Source of the DNA: Archilochus colubris | Taxonomy: Eukaryota > Chordata > Aves > Apodiformes > Trochilidae | Direction: 5' to 3' | NCBI GenBank assembly: GCA_023079485.1 | Contig: CM041083.1 | Span: 141,683,052 to 141,747,051, forward strand | Length of the DNA stretch: 64,000 nucleotides | Shown here: in pieces, positions 1-64,000 of the stretch | Layout: every line of letters starts with the position of its first letter | Position numbering within the stretch: position 1 is the first letter of the stretch | Made by a program: the position numbers and the translations under genes | The notes under the pieces: generated by a model | Databases searched by the model: none | Told to the model about the DNA's origin: nothing | Seen by the model: the letters and a program-made list of their open reading frames with translations, nothing else

Positions 1-1556
1 AGAATATCGTGAGGAACATTTCCTAGTAAGCTGATTTTTCTTTTACTAAAAAAGTAAACTAGTTAAGTAAACTATATATATTTTTTTAAGGCAAAAAACA
101 AAACTCAGAAAGGGAAATAGTTTTTCTCTGCCATCCTGGTTCATTCAGAAGACAACTAACAATGTCACGGACACGTCTCCCAGTAAAGGCTGCAACTCTG
201 ATCCCAAATACTTTGTTTTCACATTGAAATAAAATTTTAGCTAATGTCCTCCCAGAGGTATTTAGTGACTATGGTTATTAACCCGTTCTAACCACCAGGC
301 TGAAATTGATTGATATCAGATTACTCCTTCAGATATTTTTGCACCCCAAAATAAAACACTGGACTAAAGAAGCACGACAAGGACACAGCTAATAGTTGAA
401 TTAGTGCAAGGTAACAGAAATGGAGCAGAGAAAAGAGAAGTGCAAGTTGGCTGTCATTCTTAAAGTCATTCAAACAGAACCCTCACAGTCAAGCTGGTTT
501 CTGTATCACAACCACGGTTCAACTGCTAGTGAGCAGCCGTGTGCCACCTTGTGGTTTGCTTGCAAAAGTTAACAGGTGTGTGCTTTGTAATATGTCTACC
601 AAGCCCATTAGCCAATATTTCACCATACACCAAAAAAAAAAAAAAATTAAGGGAGTGAATCCTGATAGATTATAAGACAATTATTTAGAAAAAAAGCTTT
701 TCTTCTTTTAAGAAAAAAAAAAATGTCAAAAAACCCTTTCCTATACAGTACTTTCTGCTGTGCATATTTTACAGTCCCAGGGAGAAGAATGGGGAATCTG
801 CATCTTTGACAAATTCACAAAGACCTTTTAGGCAAAATGCTTACATTCAGTTTTTCAGCAGATACCAACACTGGTGATATTTACCTATTTAACAGCCAAC
901 TTGACTTCATATAGTGTGTACATACTCCACACAAGGACTGTTTTGCCCATCTTTCTAAGGATAAAACCAAAAACTAGACACAGCCCTGATTTGGCCACTT
1001 ACAAGGAAGTGAACATCAGAGAGTGTTTCTTGAAAGCAGATTTGCACAGAGGAAACACCAGTTTGTTCTACAGAAAGAACAAAGAAAGAGAAAGGACAGA
1101 GGAAAATCAGAAACAGCACTTGTTAAAAATATGCTTTAGGAGACTTTCATTGGAGATAACTGAGGTCATTGCTTCTGGCTGAAAATTAAAACAGTTGATC
1201 TCAAAATGTAGGTCACTGACTGAAACTATACACTTCAAGTAACAAAGAAAGTGACTAAGGGTGACAGAAGCAGTAAATGCACAGAAATCTTGACACAGGA
1301 TGAAGAGAATTTTTAGTGCTACCAGTCTCACAGTACCAGACTGTGCAGATTGTTCATTGCTCCAGTAGTTCCAAACAGAAAATGAGGCCTATTGGCCTGG
1401 AAGGGTTGATACTTCTAGCTCTTGATCCTGTTTGCCTGAACATTACCTCAGACAGCAAAAGCCACATACAGTTTAATATATTTCTGTGACATGTTTGTTT
1501 CCTGAAAAAAGAACTAAACAAAAAGACAGTTTTTAAAGGCTTGACTTGGTGTTCTG
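1..1556 (-). other. ATP11A: ATP11A 3' UTR (probably incomplete)
   Basis: This sequence follows the exon 29 stop codon. Reading the minus strand I found no AATAAA hexamer between the stop and the window edge. The only close variant, ATTAAA at 1,472-1,477, is about 80 nt after the stop, which would make a very short UTR. The mammalian ATP11A 3' UTR is several kb long as I remember it, so the UTR probably continues past coordinate 1. A-rich runs lie near 632-645 and 713-723. No repeat family was recognised. Confidence 0.6.
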
Positions 1557-57681
<56,125 letters not shown>

Positions 57682-60600
57682 CTGTGGGGCAGAAACAGTC
57701 ACCACGTCAGGTCAGTCAGTATTACTGCAGAGAGATGAGCCACACATTGAATTAACTAACCCTGGGTCTGATCAGCAACACATACCCATCAGCATGTGAG
57801 GCCCCACACTTCTCTGTATAATGCCAAGACAATTAAAAATTACAAAAATATCAGGTCCCTCCAGTGTGGACCTAAAATTGAGATGTGGTTAATTTTAAAA
57901 ATTACATTGATTTTCTAGCCAGATACTTCCTTTCATATCACTGATTGGACTTGCCACAACTCAAAAGTAACCTGACGTTCAGCCCACTTCTGAAGACCAG
58001 GTAAGATTTTTTTCAGCAAGCCAAAATATTTTGAAAGGAAGAAATGAAAGTGTTTCCATATTCTACCTTCCTTCTATACAATAACAAAACATGGTGTCTT
58101 TTATTATTTTCCAGGAACACAGTATATTTTGCCTTGTCAGTGCACTTGAATGTGGTACAAGGCACACAAATAATTTATTGAGACTTGTGCCATGTAATAC
58201 CCCTAGAAATGCAAGAGAGTGCAAGATATTCCAGAGTAATAGATCCCTTTGTACAATGCTTATTAATTTTTTCTTAGGAAGGACATTCCAGACATAAAAG
58301 CAAAGACTATGCCTGAGTTCAGAGACAGTTACATAAAAGGCTAATGGGAAAATAACACAAAACTTTGAATATCAAGAAGAAATCCCTTAGTTTCTCCTTC
58401 TCTCTATGCAGAGCCAGCCTGACAGTTTGTTTTATATTTACTATGACCTAATCTAAACCAGATTGATATTTAGCTAAAAACCCAAAAATAATAAAAAAGG
58501 CATTAAATTTCACAGTATACACTGGTCTTTATAACGACTCTGTTAAAACAGTCTTCTGTGAAATTATCTATCAAATGGCAGTCCAAAAAAGAGCTCTAAA
58601 CAGCATTCTCCCATATTACTACCAGTTTTTAAAGGTATGATGTCCCCAGAGTGCTGTTAACAGTAAGTAGATCAGCTTAATGTCACAACCTGGAGTTCAC
58701 ACCCCTAAAGAACAGCTCTATAAAAATTTACTTTAAGCATAGGTATAAAACCAAGAAAATCTCTTCTTCTAGCTTAATTAGGTCTGCTTTTGGCACAAAT
58801 TCATAAATTCACCACAGAAGTATAACACTATGTCTGACTTAATTTTAGCTATCTGCCAGCGCAGAATATTTTTTATTTTTTGATATGCTAATAATAAATA
58901 AAATCACTTTACTACCCTAATTCAGCAACTTAAGAACCCTAAAACATTCACAGTCCAAACATAAAAATCTAGCAGGGAAGTGTAAGGCTATGTTTTTCTG
59001 TGAGGAAAAAGAGCAATGCAAAAATAGCATTCATTATTTAGTATGGCCACATGGAAACTTGCTTGCATGAAGCAGAAAAAAGGTGCTTTTAGGAAAACAG
59101 CTCTACAAGTGAGGATACATGCCATTTAGAGGAATCAAAACACACCAACTGAATCTCTGATAACACTAACCTACAAAGTCAAACATGTCAATTCAACAAT
59201 TCTTTTTATGTTCAGGTATTGCGCATGAGAGATCATTTACAGAATGACACCAGGGAAGCTGAAAAAGCAGTCTGATGCAGTTGCCAGAACAGTGAATTAC
59301 ATTAACTTTTTTTTTTTTTTTCCTTAAGTTCTATTACTTAAGCCCATTAAGGATATGTCCAAGAAACCAAAAATAAACCTTAGCATTATCTGCTTCTGTT
59401 TATAGTATAAAGCTCAATGTACTGAGACCTAGTTTCATTGGCACATCAATGAAGACGTGTTAGCTTTTACTCTTTCAAGCAGGGTCAGCAATACAGAAAG
59501 CAAAGACCAGCAAAAGACTAAGCCATCTTTATGTAATTCTAGAGCTAGTTAACAGGATTATACCTTAATGCATGTACGAGTTCAAATATTCATGCAGCTT
59601 ATTTTTCTGATTTAAAAACCAAACTGAAACAGCCTTGAGATTCACTCTCATGCTGCTCTGCTAATTTTTTTCTAAATTTAATTTAAATAAATATATATTA
59701 TCTGAAAAGACAAGGGGGATAGTATCCAATAGGTGACAACAAAATAATCTTAAGAAGATGGTAGCAGTAGCTCCTGGAAGCATAATTGACTTTACTAAAA
59801 TTACTTGGAACCTTTCAAAGAGATTTATGCTTTGGAAATCAATGAAAACAATGAATGACATTTCCTGACTCTCCACTTGAATTAGTTACTTTGGCATAAT
59901 TAGTAATAACAATCTTTAGTTCAAAATCCTATTCTCTCTTCAAATAATGTAAACACAAACACTACTAACTGCATAAGTTAATATGCATTAAGTACAGATG
60001 AAAATTCAGCTAAAATCTGCTTTGTATACTTTGTTAAACAATGCTCTTTCAGGCCTTTTTGCTAAATGCTTTCTCAGAAGCCATCATAAAAGGAGAGTAC
60101 ATTGTAACCATAGATTTGACAGCAAGGAGTTCTCAACATCAGCTATAGTGTTTTTCGGCCAGGCTGTAACTCCTTTCACACAAATACTTTAGTCATAGAG
60201 GCAGGCTTTGGCAACATCCTGGTATTTCAATAAAACACTACTATTTGATCTCAAAAAAGCAATTAACACCATTGTTAAAAATGCACACTGAACACACAGC
60301 TGCTCAATCACCTTGGAGTTTTAGGATAACAGATGCTGCCAAGTTATTAGCACTAAGTCTACGTGAAGAACTAATGGTGTTCAGTGTGAAAAAACTTCTG
60401 CATGTAGAATACTATGCTAGTACCCAAATGGATATGTTACGAAAGCCCTGCATTAAGAAAAATGCCCTAAGTTTCTGATTTTCAGTGGAGAAAAACAACT
60501 TAAGTATCTCAGGAAATTGTAAATCACTAAAGTGAAAAAGAAGAACTAACTTTCCTTTCTAATATGTTAGATGAACTGTCTCCTTTATTTATCATACACT

Positions 60601-60804
60601 AGTTTTCAAACCATGAGATCATATAATTTTTTTTTTGTCTTAATTTGTAAAATGTACTGACTACCTGTACTTTTACACTTGATTTGGCACCATTCTGCAG
60701 CTAGATGTGCAGCCACCTCCTTGTGCAAACAATGCCACAGTGTGCAAACACCTAACCTTCCCAAATGCACTGTCCTTCTCAAGAGAGATCTGACCTATAA
60801 AACA

Positions 60805-60848
60805 GAGAATCATAGAATCATTAAGATTGGAAAAGACCTCTAAATATC
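60805..60848 (-). mobile_element. Short CR1 3'-end scrap
   Basis: About 44 bp reading agaatcatagaatcattaag then attggaaaagacctct, the reverse complement of a CR1 3' terminus. The remainder is absent, so it is a severely truncated or decayed copy. Confidence 0.7.
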
Positions 60849-62424
60849 ACTGCTGCCTGCAACTGGTATCCAGTAAAGAGATTAAGAAATTCAACAGCCC
60901 ACTTTGGAGGAAAAAGCCAAAACAAATCTAAAGTGCAGAAATATGACCGTGGAACCATGTCAAGTTCTGTGGTTCTTAGCAGCCAGAATAAACATTGACA
61001 CAATTGCAAACATTCCAGTTTCTATACAGTACCTAACATTTCTTTATGTGTAGTTAATGTAACTTGATTTCAGCTTTCCAGTTTATGCCTCCTTGAGCAC
61101 TGTACATAAAGTAAAAAGTTTCTGAAGCTCTCATAATACAGCTTTATTCCAATCATGTCACATTGTTTTCTCAGGGACATTCTAAAATAGCACTTAGTAG
61201 ACAGTTCAATTCCCCATTCTGATTTCCAGTTTAGAGCATCACCTTTAACTGAATTCCATGTACTTTATACTTGAGAGGCTGAATCATTCAACTTCATGGA
61301 TGACAAGGCCAGTGATCTATGTTCCTCCTAAAAAGTTACAGTAATTCTTTGTTTCAAATACATAAAAACTGACCCAAGTTACTCAAGCAAGATTAAGATC
61401 TTTTAAAAGTGGTCAATTTGAACTCCAAATATTGCTGACAGACAACAGTCCATTAGGAACACCTATTTGTGATACCTGTATTTTATCTTCCATACAAACA
61501 ATCTTCTTCTTCAGTGTCCCTGTTTATTTCCATGAAAAATAGCAACAGAAGTGATGCTGGTAGCAGTCTCCTAGTCCTTTTAAATATTACTTTTCAACCT
61601 ATTTCATCACTAGGATGATGGTAAAAAAGGTAAATCTGTGAAATATGTGAATTCCCAGACAGCTAGAAAAATGCTTCAGCTTAATTTCTTTTCCTTCCTC
61701 CCACTGTACTGGTTCTGACACAGCATCCTTCTTGCTGCCAGTGGGACAGGGACACAGAGGGCTTCCTTGCAAGCCTCCTCCCCAGCCCCAGTCAAGAAGA
61801 ACTGCTACACGGAAATCCTTTCAGGAGTGTCTCACTTGCAATTAGAAAGGCAAATGAGAAACAAACTATACTGCAACTGAAGTGAGAAGAGAAACTAGAA
61901 GGGAAAGTGTCATGTAAGACACATGATATTTGACAGCCTCAGCACTTAAGTTAATTGTAAATCAAGTTTACATCTAAGTAGCTCCAGACCAACATCTGAA
62001 AAGTTTGAGCAGAAAATTTACAGCTTCTTTGGGTGCTAACAAAAGCTGCAAAACAACACGAGCATTTTTATCTCCTGCAAGGCAGGTGAACAACACTGAG
62101 ATTTGCATGAAGTGCCAGCCAAACTCAGAGTATCAATAAAGATACTTTAAAGAGAGGTATTTTAAGAAAGAGTATTGTACTTTATAATGTGGGTTAGGTT
62201 TTTTTTACACTATTAGTTTCCAGGAAATATTTCTATTTGCAGTAATTCATCAAGTAACATTGTAAAGAGATGAAAATTTACATGTCAGAAAACTAACTGA
62301 AATTTTTAAAAGATGCTGAAAAGAGGGGAGAATGGGAGGCAAGAAGCAGGTTATTTTTATTCATTCAGAAGTAGGTAGTAAAAGTACAGATGCACCATAA
62401 TATTTGTTTTCTTTTATAGGAAGA

Positions 62425-62749
62425 TGTAGTGTAACGAGGCAACCAGGTGCCACTAATTGCCAGGGAGTGTGCACGAGCTTGTGTCAAGCCCACCTGTGCC
62501 TGATTAGGGTGGGCCCCCACTGCGCATGAGCAGGACCAGGGGGCCAATAAAAGGTGAGGCCTGAGACACAGGCTCAGCTCAGTCCTGAGCACGCTTTGCA
62601 GAGAGGCCAGTTGCTCTTGGAGCAACAGCACTGATCTGGGCTAGTCAACTCTGAGAGCCATAGGCTTGGAGCACTGTTCGTGAGTCTCTGCTGGAACACC
62701 TGGTTGGACCTTGAAGTGTCGTTCCCTAAAAGAGGTTTGTCTTGCTACA
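62425..62749 (+). mobile_element. Solo LTR of an avian endogenous retrovirus (class II-like)
   Basis: About 325 bp, from TGTAGTG to TTGCTACA (terminal TGTAG/CTACA). There is a TATA- or polyadenylation-like AATAAAAGG at 62,546-62,554, followed by a G+C-richer presumed R region. No retroviral coding sequence lies on either side, so this is a solo LTR. The flanking hexamers ggaaga and tcaaga agree at 4 of 6 positions, a plausible decayed target duplication. It lies antisense to ATP11A in intron 1. It shares its first ~127 bp with the palindrome at 3,554. The family name was not determined. Confidence 0.75.
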
Positions 62750-64000
62750 TCAAGATACTAAAATTAAAAGAAAAATCAAGCCAAAATACCCAGCTTTTTC
62801 AAAAACAAAAGTTAATGCCTGCATTTTTAAGTTCTTTTCTTAAAGAAGCCTTAGGTTACTGAAGAGAGGAAATATTCAAAAAATGCACTTTAAATTTAGA
62901 GCATTAAAATACCATTTACCTTCACGTGGATACGATCAGAACTGGCCAGAGCAACAACACTTTCTGTAAGGATTTTAGCAAACAATGAGACTATTATCCA
63001 ATTCATTTATATTTCTTCTGTTCATCATGCTATGACTACACCGAAATAAAATAAGCAAGGGAAAGAGTCAAATTTCTGGCTTGTATTCCATCACAATTAA
63101 AATACATGCATTTTCATATGCTTCTTTACACTTAGTATAAGGGTTTACAAAACGTCTCATCTGTATGTTAGTCAGTTTCAGGTGAGTTATGGTCAAAAAA
63201 TACAGTTGACTATTGCACTCTGCAGTCTACTGACAGAGCTGAGCAGGAGACCTCTCTCTTCCTGCTTTCACTAGAGAAATGAAATGCACTTCTCTAATAT
63301 AGAAAACACCTTCCTTAGTAACCCTTTGTCATCCCATTTAAATCTGTAATACCAGTTAAGTGCAAGCAGTTACTACTCACTGTCCTGATGATGGATTCCT
63401 GTTACAGTTTCCAAGGCTCTTCATTCCTAAGTGGATAGAGTGCTACTGAAAGTTTGGCTCTGGCAGATATTGAGCTACTTTGTGGCATCATCGTATGCTC
63501 TAAGAAGTCTAACAATTTGTAAAATGCCACTGAGTCAGTGGCCAAAGAATGTACAAGTGTTGTCATATGGATCATTCCACCCATAATAATCTAGGACTTT
63601 AGTCCTTATGTTATGTGTTTGTATTGGAAATTCAGAGAATTTATCTCCTTATCTTTTTATCTATTTATGCTTAACTGATACTGCACTACAGTTTCTTAAT
63701 GAACAGTGACTTACTGCTCAACAGCCTTTTGTTTGTTTGCTACACAATTTTTAATTTTTTTTTTTTTTAAAAAAGTTTCCAATGTGCATCTGTAGCTATT
63801 CTATCATACATACTAGAATTCAGGATACAACCTTATCAGAAACAAGCATCCCAAGAAAAATAAGAAAGAGAAAACAATCACTTATATAGTTACTACCTAT
63901 TAACCTTACACACCTATATGGAGAAACCTAAATTCTCAGTAAAATTAGCAGGTGTCATGTTTTGACAAATTCTAAAATGGAGTTCTTGCTCATTTACTCC

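Larger units (their letters stand above)
57682..64000 (-). other. ATP11A: ATP11A intron 1 (partial)
   Basis: A+T-rich intronic sequence upstream of exon 2. It holds a solo LTR (62,425-62,749), a short CR1 3'-end scrap (60,805-60,848) and T- or A-runs (for example 59,308-59,321). No exon 1, CpG-rich promoter or other gene was recognised, so transcription most likely starts beyond the window. Confidence 0.7.

Noticed and set aside
1472..1477. ATTAAA as the ATP11A polyadenylation signal
   Set aside because: It would leave a 3' UTR of about 100 nt, unlike the long UTR known in this gene family. It cannot be excluded.
62930..62960. Possible small upstream exon on the minus strand (ctctggccag, 22 nt, gtaaat)
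   Set aside because: It has acceptor- and donor-like edges but does not encode the expected N-terminus or a start codon in frame with exon 2. Such pairs occur by chance.

Overview
This is a 64 kb piece of a vertebrate nuclear genome, almost certainly from a bird. The reasons are: long A+T-rich introns, GT-AG splicing, several CR1 LINE fragments in both orientations with the avian-type 3' end, and avian-style retroviral LTRs. No bacterial, organellar or other protein gene was recognised. The species cannot be named from this window.

One gene fills nearly the whole window on the minus strand: ATP11A, a P4-type ATPase (phospholipid flippase, class VI). Twenty-seven consecutive internal coding exons (2 to 28) were mapped by hand between 57,681 and 8,989. 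All are bounded by AG acceptors and GT donors, and together they give 1,095 codons in one uninterrupted frame. Two alternative C-terminal exons follow: exon 29A (7,119-7,207, adding 25 residues) and exon 29 (stop at 1,557, adding 85 residues). Exon 1 (about 13 codons in the human gene) was not found and probably lies beyond 64,000. The low-coordinate end (1-1,556) is 3' UTR. Residue numbers below assume a 13-codon exon 1. With that offset the phosphorylated Asp is residue 414 and a Gln at the end of M1 is residue 84, both as I remember for human ATP11A.

Layout by coordinate: 3' UTR and exon 29 (1-1,814); a long intron holding a perfect 86-bp-arm LTR palindrome (3,554-3,766) and cassette exon 29A; exons 28-26, which encode M8-M10 (8,989-10,508); a 5.6 kb intron with an old CR1 (about 11,540-12,670); exons 25-20, which encode M5-M7 and the hinge of the P domain (16,116-22,404); exons 19-13, which encode the N domain and phosphorylation site (24,712-31,348); exons 12-3, which encode M4 back to M1 and the actuator domain (34,098-48,492); the 9 kb intron 2; exon 2 (57,559-57,681); and part of intron 1 with a solo LTR (62,425-62,749).

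The most unusual structures are non-genic. (1) A 213-bp insertion is flanked by a 6-bp target duplication and has the LTR U3 terminus at both ends in inverted orientation, consistent with snap-back reverse transcription followed by integration. (2) An exact 28-bp copy of the middle of exon 3 lies in the neighbouring intron. (3) A pyrimidine tract of about 88 nt abuts the exon 11 acceptor. (4) The cassette exon that switches the C-terminus places its stop codon exactly 11 nt before its donor.
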